DNA of 23,139 bases. It comes from Smittium mucronatum. Lineage: Eukaryota > Kickxellomycota > Harpellomycetes > Harpellales > Legeriomycetaceae. Within the stretch, counting starts at the first letter, position 1, and each line of letters opens with the position of its first letter. Both the position numbers and the translations under genes were made by a program. The notes beneath the pieces are model-generated. The model was not told the origin of the DNA and ran no database searches. It saw only the letters and a list, made by a program, of their open reading frames with translations. This document shows, in pieces, positions 1 through 9,550 of the stretch. The DNA is taken from contig LSSL01003394.1 in the NCBI GenBank assembly GCA_001953115.1, positions 1 through 23,139 on the forward strand, read 5' to 3'.

Positions 1-3000
1 TAAGATTTTATAGTATAAAACTAATAAAATGTTTGTAGTAAAAAAAAACTCCTAAATAAAAAAATTTACAAAGAAAAAATGATTTTTTTTCATATAAAAA
101 ACTTTCATAATTATTATTTTATGTAGATTAATTTTTTTAAATATGTTTTATTTATATTAAGAATTTCCTACAACCACCTTCTGAAGAATTCATGTCTAAT
201 TATTCTAAAAATTTCAGAGAAAAATTATATATTTTTTGAAACATTATTTTGAGGAATGTTTTATAGATAATAAAATCGGTTTTTAGATATATTTTATTTG
301 CATTATAAATTTTATATTAATTTTAAAAATACTTATTTATATTTATTTCAGGAATAGTTCAATTAATTTTTATAAAAACAATTAATATCACGAATTTTAA
401 TGGTTTTATAGGATTTTTTCTTGTATTCTAAATACTATAGATTACAAATAATTAAAAATTAAAAATAAATTTATTTCAAAATTTCCATTCAAATAAAATT
501 AATTCAAGTATAAAAATTATTCATTTATTTTAATTTATTTTAAAAATTTTTTTAAAGATATTAGTACAACTTTTAAACAGAATTAAATACATTTTATTTT
601 AAAGTGTTTTTAAAATTTATTCCTGGTATAGCATAACCTGTAAATATATCAATAATGCAGTATAACCTATGATTTTTTTTATCTTCGCCTTTTTCTTTTT
701 ATGATTATCATGCCCACGCCAATTAGATTATCTTTCTGTTTATTTTTTAAATAATGATATATATTTTTGCAACCATAATTTTTTAAAAAAATTACAAAAG
801 ACAATATTTGACTCTAAATGTGCAGTTTTGATCTCTTTTAGTTGATAAAATATTTATATTAAAATTTTATATGTATTTCGAAACTTTTTTAATTATTTGA
901 ATCAATTATGGACAAATTTTCTATATACAAATCCTTTAAACCATCATTAAAGTGGTATTAATTGCATTTTATACGTGAAATTAAACCTATTTTCTGGAAG
1001 CCTATTTTATTGCTTATTTTTGAAGGATCTTTCCATTTTCCGATCTTCAGCTATTTCTCCAAATTCGGAATGACTTCATAAAATTTTTAAGATATCCAAT
1101 TGTATTAATTATTTTTTATATCAAGTTTAAAATTCTCCATCCAGTTATTTATAATCAGAAAATTTAGGCTAGTCTATCATAAATGCTATAACTTTTTTGA
1201 AATAGTTATCAAATAGGTTTTTAATAATGTATTTGTTATTGTTAAATCCATGCTGTTTTTTTATTAGTTAATCCAATAATATTGAAAAAAAAGTACTCGA
1301 TTCTTTTTGGGGTTTGAATAATAAGACTTGATTTTTTTTAAAAGAGGCGATTTTAAATTTTAAATTTTAAATATAATATTACTCGCATTTTGAATACAAC
1401 AATTAATTCACGTGTAATAATTATCGATTTTTAGTATTAAGCTGAAAATTCTATAAGCTCGATATGATATCAAATTTGTTACCTTATAATTTTTTTTCAT
1501 CATCCTCGAGGATGCCCTTTATCTATTATATAAACAATAATATTTATTTTTCATTCTATAAAATAATTGTATCCAAGACCAAAGGAAAAAAATTCCTATT
1601 ATTATCACTTATTCCCACCACGATAAAAAAAAATTCTAAATGACCCGGTCTGTAATAGTCATCTATAAATATGTACTGATGGTTTGTAAAAATTCCAAAA
1701 GTTTTTTTTGTGCTTATCATTATTCAAGTTCAATTGCAAAAAATAAGAACCTCTGAAATGGAATTCATTGAAAACTTTGATTTTTTTTTAACTCAATTAA
1801 AAATTCCTCTAAATTCTAAAAATATCATAAGATATTTTTCCGATTTATATGTATAAGTAAACAAACAATGATAATATAATTTATAATTGAAATTAATCAC
1901 CAAATTTGATCTTAAAATTTTGATTCCCCAAGTGTTTTTTATTCCTTAATAAATTTTATGAAGCGTAATTAGTGAGAGATACCTATATTCTATTTTTCAG
2001 GACCCTGGATTTATTGCTGTAAAAAAATTAATTTTTTTCTTTCAAACTTTCAAAATTGCAACCCTCTATTTTTAAATTTTATTCACAGTTACAAGACTTT
2101 TTTTTTTATAGTTTTAGTACTAAAAGGTGTAATTTTGTAGAATATTTGAATTTTTTATGACTGAGTTATCTATATTGTCCTCAAAACTTATATTTAGTTC
2201 CAGTTATTTATTTCCGATTTATTATTAACAATTTATGATTTATAAAAGATTATTCAAGCCGATAATATTTATTTTTTACAATTCATTAAACTGAATATGA
2301 ATAGGTAGATATATGAGATATTTATAAATCTCAAGTTTTCATTCATGTTTTAAAATTTAAGAATTTTAAGGAATATTACTTTCCTTTTTAGTAAAAATGA
2401 AAAGTATCTATTGGGATGAAGTCATAGGAAATATTATATATATATATTCCACATAAATGATAAATTATGATATTTAGTCAATTTTCTAATTATAGTTTGA
2501 GGAAATTTTCAAACTTTTGCATCCAAAAGTGAGCGGTAAAAATAGAATGTCTATTCACTCCCATATTTCAAGGAATTTCGAGAATTCTATCGATTTTTTT
2601 CTAGTTTTGCCGAAAATAAGCATTTAAACAGAAAACCGTGTTCATATAAAAAATTGTGACAAGGAATGATCTGAAGGTTTAATGGCTCAGTTTCCTTTCG
2701 AAACCAACCAGATTATTTATAGTTTTAAAGAGCAGGCGAAAACACTCCGTATTGATGACAATATTAAACATAATCCTTAAAAATCTCGTAAAAAAAGTTT
2801 TATAACAGACGGCTATATGATATTCAAGATATAAAGGGTCTTTATCTTCTAATGATTTTTTTTTCGATAATAGCTTGTAAATTACATGCACCTTCAATTT
2901 AAATTATATGTATTTTCTTAAGATATTATTAAATTGACCATATACTCGTGAAAGTAGAACCAGAATCAATTAATTGTTCATTTTCTAAAAAAAAATAACG

Positions 3001-3680
3001 AGTTTTTATTAATTATGGGGTTCGTTTTTACTAACTGTTGGTACCATTTTTTACTTAATGAATATACTATACTCTTGTAAATTTCGTTTGTTATGTCCAA
3101 TGAAAAAAAAAGAGTAAAATTATTGGAAAAAAATCTTGGACTTTTTACAGGTATCAATTTTTTTAGTTTATTTTAAAAAAAACCTTGATTCTTTAGAAAA
3201 AGAGACAGGAAAATTTTAAAAAATATTTGAGATTAGTTTAACATATTTTGATTGAAAATTAACATTTTTATATATATTTCATTTCTCTTCTATCTGAGCT
3301 ATGATTGGCTAATTTTTTCTTAACATAATTTGTAATCTTGAAAAAATTAACTGGCTAATGATAAAAAAGAAGAGGGTGGGGTTTAAATATAATTTGGCTT
3401 ATTGCAAAAAATTTATACCTTATTGAAAATATCAATCTGTATTAGAAATAATGGTTTTTACTTTCTGTAATTTTGCTAATTTAATGTGTGTTAAATTCTA
3501 AGTTAAATTCTTGCAGATGAAAAAAAAAATTAGATGCTCTATAATTTTTTAAAATGGAAAATTAAATTTGAGTGTTATTATCTCTCCCAATCCTCTACAA
3601 CTTGATTTTTCTTTTATAAGTGAAATCTTCCTATTTTTGATAACATCGAATAATAATTAATTTTTTGACTGGGTAAAGAT
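1..3680. other. AT-rich region with no recognisable gene
   Basis: Very AT-rich sequence full of A and T homopolymers. The only open frame of note, at 2679-2897 on the minus strand (72 codons), is lysine- and phenylalanine-rich, has no motif I recognise and looks like chance. Short TA microsatellite sequence lies near 2437-2448. I see no transposon ends, RNA gene or exon here. The segment just below 3681 should contain the 3' untranslated region of the HDAC gene, but I see no canonical AATAAA close to its stop codon. Confidence 0.6.
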
Positions 3681-6203
3681 TTATGAATTATTCATGAATT
3701 TCCAATATCTTTTATGGTGCTTTAAAACGTTAGATACAGAAATAAACCCAGAGGGGCTTGGCATGAATTGATCTAGGCGAGGAAGATAGGGCACACCGAT
3801 TAGATATTTTATGAGCTCGGATTTGTCACTGTTGAAATCAATTTCTTTTACAGCAGATTTGCTATTTGCAGCTTCAGTGCCAGCGTATCCACTACGGGGT
3901 ATTGTTTTGGTGGAAATGGGTTCAATACCTGAATTGAATGGCATCCACAACATGGATTTAACGCAAGCCAAAGCTGAATAAGCTGATGCTTCTAAACTGT
4001 ACCCACCTTCCAGAACAATAGCTAATCTCCCACCTTTTCCAGAATTGGAAAGATTCAAAAGTATATGCGTCATTATTGAAAAGCAATTAGGAGTAACGTT
4101 ACATAGCCCTACTGGGTCTCCCATGGCGGCATCAAACCCCGAAGCAATGATGATCAGCTCTGGACTAAATTCTTTAGTCATCGGGATAACTATCTTTTCA
4201 AAAGCGTACAAATAATCGCCATCATTTTTACCACTTTCAGACCATCCTACGTTAACATTTCTATTCAATAACAAAAAAAATTAAATTTTTTGTTTTTTTC
4301 TCCTGAAAAATATAAGGGTTTGGAGCTGAAGATTTATAGCTAAACTTTTTTAAAAAAGTAATGAATACCTTCCAACTCCTTCAAATTTCCCTACATTAGC
4401 CTCATAGCCCTCTTGAGAAAATGGGTAAAAGTTTCCGTCTTCATACCTATGTAATGAGATGTATAGAGTATCGCTGTCTTCAATAAATGCCTCTTGAATT
4501 CCATTACCTATAAACCCAAAAGAAAAAAAAGAGATAAAATCCTGAATAAAAAATATCAGTGAGATTAATCAACCATGATGAATATCCCTACAAAAAATAA
4601 AATAAAAGTTAAATTAGTTTAATTTAAAAGCGAAATGAATTATAGAACAATCGAGCGATGAAATTTAGATACTTACCAGTCTATAATCATTATTTTTTGA
4701 GCCAGGTTTAATCTGCGCACTTCTTTAGCTGCCAGCACCTAATAATAAAAATTGTGCTTACAGCAAAAATGTTTAAAAAGAAATAAAAGGTAATAATCTT
4801 ACCACATTGTTATAAATGCAATATCCCCTAGATAAATAAAAAAGGTCGAGTTTTATTGACATAATGACAAACGTTCAATGGTGTTGAAGAAGATGGAAGA
4901 TGGAATCAATGAATCTTACTTTGGCTACACAGTTAATAAAATAAATAAATAAAACATGTTAGAAATTTAATGAGGGAAGATTAGATGTTTTACCTTGTCA
5001 GCAGTGGCGTGGTGACCTCTAGAAAATAAAATAAAATATTTTTAAAAGAAATGTAGGTGGCATAAGAATCTTTGATATGGAATTTTTAGCCTTAAAAATA
5101 AATGAAAAGGAAAAGGAAAAGGAAATGCTACGGGGGTCTAGTGATCGCTATTCCACTGTCAATAGTTCCATCGGCAACGGAAACTACTAGATCGATTACA
5201 GAACCAGCGGCTAACTTTGCAGAGAAAGCGGTTTCCCTGTTTAAAAATATGGAATCGTATTTTTCTTCTGTTTCTCTTAATTTAGAAGCCTCCATTACTA
5301 AAATTTTAATATGAAATTGAAAGAGATGGTGGGCCAAGGTATAAAGGGGAAAGGAAAGGAAAGGGAAGAATATGATAACTTGCGACTGGTAGAGGCGACG
5401 AACTCAATGTGATTCTCAGTATGAAATAAACGGAGCTGGTCGTTAGTAGCTAGTTTAGATGGAATGCGGGTCATTTTTGAGAGGCAGCCGGAAGCTTGGA
5501 GTATAGTATATATAGCTAAAATACGCTCAGGATCATCGTGGGAATTGGAATTATTTTGGGAGTGAGAAGGATTGAGACCCATATTTTGGAAATTGGGTGA
5601 GTGAGATGAGGTAGTTACGACCCATTCATCGTCTCTATCATTATTGGGATAGTTTTGGGATTCGCGAACCCAAGATCGATTACCAAAACTCTTTTTTTTG
5701 TTTTTTTTATCAGAACCAGGGTATGAGGGTGAAGAATGATGGTGTTTGTAATTTGAAGAGATGTAATTGGAAGATCTAGGATCTTGGGAGTAGGCATTGG
5801 AAGAATTTCTGTCGACGGGGATCGAATCTCTTTCATTACGACTGGAATAAGAGGAATTTCTGGTATCTTCGTAAATAGGACTTGGATTAGTATCGTTAAA
5901 CCAGCCAGAGGATTTAGAAGTTTTTTTGCTACTAAGGGGACGATCCTTATAAGAATTATTCCTGGGATAACTTCGGTAGGAATCTCTAGAAGAGTTTTTT
6001 GAATGGTAATCTCTGCTCGAATTGGAGTCTCTGTTGGTTGATTGATGGGAAGAATTTTCTGAAGCTAGTCTTTGAGAAATAGATGTACCATCGAGGCCTA
6101 CAGAATCGAGGGAGATATCATCGGTAAGCTCCTTGTGATACAACATGCGGACGTCAAAGACGTAGCCAACCACAGGAAAATTCTTGGAGCTGGGATCTGA
6201 CAT
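3681..6203 (-). CDS. Class II (HDAC6-like) histone deacetylase, nine exons, with a long low-complexity insertion
   Basis: Zinc-dependent lysine deacetylase of the Hda1/HDAC6 class; histone or cytoplasmic substrates cannot be told from sequence. Proposed exons in transcript order: 6203-5387, 5297-5132, 5018-4994, 4924-4920, 4827-4803, 4738-4677, 4587-4574, 4507-4369, 4260-3681. They total 1833 nt, stay in frame throughout and encode 610 residues. Visible motifs: FDVRMLYH near residue 16, DDPERI at 223, RPPGHH ending at His330-His331 (catalytic histidine pair), GYCIYNNV at 339, DWDIHHG with metal ligands Asp368 and His370, GFDAAMGDP with metal ligand Asp461, and EGGY with catalytic Tyr505. All key residues are present, so the enzyme should be active. 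Residues of about 31-221 are a Ser/Asn/Arg/Tyr-rich stretch absent from ordinary family members. There is one deacetylase domain, unlike vertebrate HDAC6, which has two, and no ubiquitin-binding zinc finger. The first splice (donor at 5386, A|GTCGCA) is the least certain; a donor at 5379 with a later acceptor also keeps frame. Parts of the core also resemble class IIa. Confidence 0.88.
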
Positions 6204-6479
6204 TCCAGAAGGACAAAAATAACAACAGACTCGGAATAAAGCAATATAAAAAATAGAAAAAATAAAATAACGATAGTCAGCTCAATTACATTAGTATTTC
6301 GATTTGCCACATTGGAGAAATGCGTATATAACATTACAAAATCAGCCAATTAAATAAAGGATAAATGAAGAAAAGAGAATGCAAAGAAAGCATTGGGCAT
6401 TCGGAGTGGAAATATTCAGGGCAGATATCGCAAGAGATGGGCAAAAAATAAGTAGAAGACAAGAGAATTATTGGTCCGT

Positions 6480-6485
6480 TTTATT
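6480..6485 (-). promoter_or_regulatory. Likely polyadenylation signal of SPCS2
   Basis: The minus strand reads AATAAA here, about 20 nt beyond the SPCS2 stop codon. Position and sequence match the animal consensus. Cleavage would fall in the roughly 300 bp between SPCS2 and the HDAC start codon. Confidence 0.5.
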
Positions 6486-6505
6486 TAATAAGAAATACAA
6501 AAAAC

Positions 6506-7015
6506 TTAAAGACATTTAGCCAGCAAGGAATCAATTTCTAGAGCGATAGCATCAGAAGACAATTCGCCATTTGCATAAAAGTACTTTCCAAAAGAATTAC
6601 TAGACGATGCAGATTTAGAAGAGTCGGGAGCTGTGACGCAAATAGTGAAGACGTCACTGTATTTAGAAGAAGAAGAAGCGATTTGAACACGAATCGATTT
6701 GGAGGGACTGGTTCCGTAATAAAAAGTGTTTTTGATGATAAATGTACTGTAAAAGAGTGAGATGAGATAGGTGATGGCGTACAAGGAGACAGAGTAGTAA
6801 GAGGCCCAGATGGTTTCATTGAAGCCATACTTATAGCTGTATGCGAAATCTGCGAGGCAAGCCAGGGCACCAATATAGCCACACGCAAGAACTAAATCCT
6901 CATTGAAATGAGATTCCGTGTATCCTGACTTGTTTAAATGTTTTTTGATCTGGGTTTGGCAGGCGACTTTCAAGTCATTGGAGCTACTAGTATCGAAAGT
7001 GATTTTCTTTGCCAT
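6506..7015 (-). CDS. SPCS2: Signal peptidase complex subunit 2 (SPCS2/SPC25 family)
   Basis: Non-catalytic subunit of the ER signal peptidase complex, which removes signal peptides from secretory proteins; the family binds near the translocon. The 169-residue product has the family layout: a short charged cytoplasmic start with the K-x-GY-x-E pattern (residues about 25-34), two closely spaced membrane segments at about 39-58 and 70-94, then a cytosolic tail ending in a F-x-KYF...G.L.....E...L pattern. It is shorter than human SPCS2 (226) and close to the yeast subunit (178). The start at 7015 was preferred because the context AAC-ATG-G is good and the residues upstream in the same frame (from 7099) look like 5' untranslated sequence. 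A single exon, unusual beside the intron-rich neighbours. A serine-rich patch lies at residues 114-142. Confidence 0.85.
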   Translation of the reverse strand: MAKKITFDTSSSNDLKVACQTQIKKHLNKSGYTESHFNEDLVLACGYIGALACLADFAYSYKYGFNETIWASYYSVSLYAITYLISLFYSTFIIKNTFYYGTSPSKSIRVQIASSSSKYSDVFTICVTAPDSSKSASSSNSFGKYFYANGELSSDAIALEIDSLLAKCL

Positions 7016-7418
7016 GTTACTAATTCGTTTGGAGGTTTTTTCCTTATTTTTCCAAATAGAATGCAGAGCAATGAACTTGACTATGATATAAATACTCAAT
7101 TATCCGACTGAGAAAGAATGATTTCACGAAAAAAAAAAAGTATAGAGACAAGAATATCGTCAATAGTCCAAGGTGGAGGATTGAATTTGACTGAGATTTT
7201 AATATGTGGGATGCCAAATTAGACTGAATGTTTTTCTTTTGGCGGGACAATGGCGGCATTGAAAATAGACCTTAGGCTCTGAAACCCTACATAGATTTCT
7301 CCAACTCTTACTTGTCCCAGATCGTTCAAGTGGCTGTATTTAATTGGCCATAGCATATTATATTGTCATATTTTCTATTGGCCATCTTACTATGGGTCGC
7401 ATGTACATATAATGTTAA

Positions 7419-7500
7419 CCCAATAGTATTACATTTTGGATCATAAAATGGAATGTGTCTATTTTATTAGTTAATTCAAAACATGAAAGAGTTAATTGGG
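7419..7500. mobile_element. Possible very small TTAA-flanked miniature element
   Basis: GTTAACCCAAT at 7414-7424 is repeated in perfect inverted orientation as ATTGGGTTAAC at 7495-7505. Read as an element, TTAA at 7415-7418 and 7501-7504 would be the target duplication and CCCAAT the end repeat, giving 82 bp. The end repeat is short, so chance or an unrelated palindrome is possible. It sits just before the better-supported element at 7554. Confidence 0.25.
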
Positions 7501-7553
7501 TTAACGCTTAAAATTATTAGTTAGGATTTAGGCTCGTTCAGGTCTACTTTTAA

Positions 7554-7717
7554 CCCTTTCAGAGTCGATAGTGCTAAAAATGGCATTCAATTTTCGCTCA
7601 ATGTCAGACTCAGAATAATATTATTTGTATACTATTGGATAAATCAAGACGTTAAGCCAACTGAAATGGCTAATTTACACACATAGTAGTGTATATTAAA
7701 TTTGGACCCTGAGAGTG
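7554..7717. mobile_element. piggyBac-like MITE
   Basis: A 164 bp segment bounded by TTAA on both sides (7550-7553 and 7718-7721). The left end reads CCCTTTCAGAGTC; the right end, on the other strand, reads CACTCTCAGGGTC, matching at 10 of 13 positions. TTAA target duplication plus ends starting with C-rich CCCT-type repeats is the signature of the piggyBac superfamily. There is no coding capacity, so it would be mobilised in trans if at all. It lies in the shared upstream region of two genes. Confidence 0.5.
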
Positions 7718-8036
7718 TTAAACTAGGTGGGGTACAATCAGGTTACAATTATCAAATCGCTAGACTTGAAAGCTTTACTTGCGTCTAATTACATTTGGCT
7801 AATAAGCTTTTATTCGCGACATTTGATTCATAGGGCAAAATTCCAGTTTATATGTCCTAAAAATCAACCACAACATTTGTTGATTGGTAAATAATGGAAA
7901 TAAATTCTGTGATTATGTGTTGAAATAAAAATGAACACCGCTAATAAATTTCATGAAAAAACTCTGTTTTAAATATTATTTAGTGTAATTTAATATTCAG
8001 TAATATTTGTAATAATATCAAAAACATTATGATAAA

Positions 8037-8621
8037 ATGGAGACTAGTTCTACGAAAAAGATTTCTACACAGATTCAGGACAGATCTGTTGAATTAGTTA
8101 AGATCCTCGGCAGGCTCACTAAGGTACTTTTCATTCATACTTTCTTAAAGTCTGTTTTTCAATAATCATTTATAAACTTTTGAAAATTCCAGGAAATCGG
8201 GTCGCAGCAAGCAGTAAATCTATTTATTCAGAGTTTTTGGTTTGTTTATATCAAGAGTTCAAATAATGCCTCTCTCTTTTTTACTAATGTTAGAACACTA
8301 TGTCTCTATGCATAAAAACCAGTACTATGGACTCTTCAATAAGTAAAATAGATAAAAAGCTCGATTCAATTGAAGACTCTTCTAATAGACTTCTCCAAAA
8401 GTATTTTCTTTAAAGACTTGATTTTTTTTAGTACATAAATTAATTTTTTATAAATTTTTTTAGGGCTGAAAAAGAATTAGAATTGTAAGTTTTAAATCCT
8501 GAATTATATATCCCACAAAAAAAAAAAGGTATCGATGCATGCATGTTTTATAATCCATATTAGATTGAAATCATTATCCAAAACGAGCGATATTTTGGAT
8601 GTCTCACGCTACTCAAAATGA
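8037..8621 (+). CDS. Small helical/coiled-coil protein, five exons, family not recognised
   Basis: Proposed exons 8037-8123, 8193-8213, 8294-8400, 8464-8484 and 8564-8621 total 294 nt and encode 97 residues. Every join uses GT-AG and keeps frame; donors include GTACTT, GTAAAT, GTATTT and GTAAGT, and acceptors end TTCCAG, TGTTAG, TTTTAG and ATTAG. The product begins METSSTKKISTQIQDRSVEL, is rich in Ser, Lys, Glu, Leu and Ile, and has a heptad-like stretch from about residue 45 (MDSSISKIDKKLDSIEDSSN) followed by AEKELELLKSL. It lacks membrane segments and cysteine motifs. Size and helical character resemble small subunits of BLOC-1/BORC-type lysosome-positioning complexes, but I see no diagnostic motif, so no function is assigned. 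Two exons are only 21 nt. The reading frame is open only across the proposed exons, which is the main support. An alternative stop at 8486 would apply if the fourth intron were retained. Confidence 0.65.
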
Positions 8622-8698
8622 TCTTTACTGTTTCCAGCTTTGATATCTCCCTTTTTTTTTTAGTTTTTTTTCATCATCTATGCCCCACTTTTAGATGA

Positions 8699-9550
8699 TT
8701 ATTTATACTTTATGTAATCTGTGGAGTGCTTTGTAGTGTATTTTTTGTCCCTATTTTCAATATAATTTTTCTGAACAACATTGTAATAGTATTTGAAGAA
8801 GAACATTAGATCGTCTATGTTGTCGTTTTTCGCATTTTTTGAAGCTTCGGTGTATTCCTTATATAAAAAGTATATTGCTTCTATAGTGGCCAAATGAGAC
8901 TCGCCCATGGTTTGGTGTCGCCAAAACTTTGTTTTCCTGGGCTTTATTGATACTTTCTGTGCATTAAGCAACAAATCTTTAATAGTCTTATTGTGTTTGA
9001 TCAAGTGTTCTTGCCTCATTTGCGGGGATAACATTCCTCGAGCCTGCTTCCAAGTCCCATCAATCACAATAATATTCTTGTACTTGTCCAAGGTTTTGTT
9101 TTCAACTAGCGATTCCATCGTTACTGCATCTTTTCCTGGGTAAAGCAGCAGGCATGTGCTGGCATCAATATCTAACCAATCTTCAGAAGGATAAGAATGG
9201 ATAGTCGTCGAATCGTTAGCCAGAATCTTTGCATGAATAGCTGTAGATTTCCCATTCAATTCCTGGAAATGCTTAATTCTATGAATAAATAGTCACATCA
9301 CCCATCAATCCCAAATACGTTTATAATAAAATCAGCCCATAGATATGAAAACTTACACGAAAAGATGAAGAGGTAGCTCGATTTTAGGAATCAAGTCGCG
9401 AATCGATGGCATCGCCACATAACATTCGTAGCAGTAGAATTTACACAGTTTCTGACAACCCTGACATTTCTCCCTCCCAATGTCAGGCGTAAGGACCCGT
9501 TCGGGATACGTCTCTATCGCTTCTAAATCGTATTCCACCGCTTCACTCAT
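8699..9550 (-). CDS. DTWD1: DTWD1-like tRNA-uridine aminocarboxypropyltransferase
   Basis: DTW-domain enzyme that transfers the 3-amino-3-carboxypropyl group of S-adenosylmethionine to a uridine in the tRNA D-loop (acp3U20 for DTWD1). Exons 9550-9357 and 9278-8699, with a 78 nt intron (donor GTAAGT, acceptor TTCATAG), give 257 residues. The N-terminal exon carries a cysteine cluster (Cys29, 32, 36, 40, 43) ending in YCYECYV, as in DTWD1 relatives, probably a zinc site. The second exon holds GKSTAIHAK from residue 74, the signature D-x-T-W at 138-141, KPRKTKFWRHQ around 177-187 and a TIEAIYFLYKEY helix. The split codon joins HLFV to IKHFQELNGKST, matching the family. It is shorter than human DTWD1 (304) because the segment before the DTW motif is compact. 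It converges on the coiled-coil gene with 77 bp between stop codons. GKSTAIHAK and the cysteine cluster argue for DTWD1 rather than DTWD2. Confidence 0.9.

Larger units (their letters stand above)
7016..8036. promoter_or_regulatory. Divergent intergenic region between SPCS2 and the coiled-coil gene
   Basis: This interval of about 1 kb lies between two divergent start codons, so it should hold both promoters. I cannot point to a convincing TATA box or initiator. It contains two TTAA-bounded inverted-repeat structures (7419-7500 and 7554-7717) and a TTGGCCAT motif that occurs twice at about 7342 and 7378. An open frame at 7044-7259 (minus) overlaps the SPCS2 leader and looks like chance. Confidence 0.4.

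Noticed and set aside
2679..2897. Minus-strand open frame of 72 codons
   Set aside because: No recognisable motif, no splice context, and base composition like the surrounding non-coding DNA.
5102..5314. Plus-strand open frame overlapping the HDAC second exon
   Set aside because: It is the antisense shadow of an HDAC exon whose minus-strand translation has clear homology.
5128..5337. Stand-alone minus-strand protein beginning MAHHLFQF
   Set aside because: Its first part is intron 5298-5386 read through; the rest is HDAC exon 5297-5132.
6506..7099. SPCS2 start at 7099 giving 197 residues
   Set aside because: The extra 28 residues resemble untranslated sequence and are not needed for the family; the start at 7015 has the better context.
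7044..7259. Small minus-strand open frame upstream of SPCS2
   Set aside because: Hydrophobic, low-complexity translation without homology; better explained as SPCS2 leader or promoter.
8214..8240. Alternative donor at about 8235 (CAGA|GTTTTT) for the second exon of the coiled-coil gene
   Set aside because: It would end in phase 1, while the next exon needs phase 0; the GCA|GTAAAT donor keeps frame.
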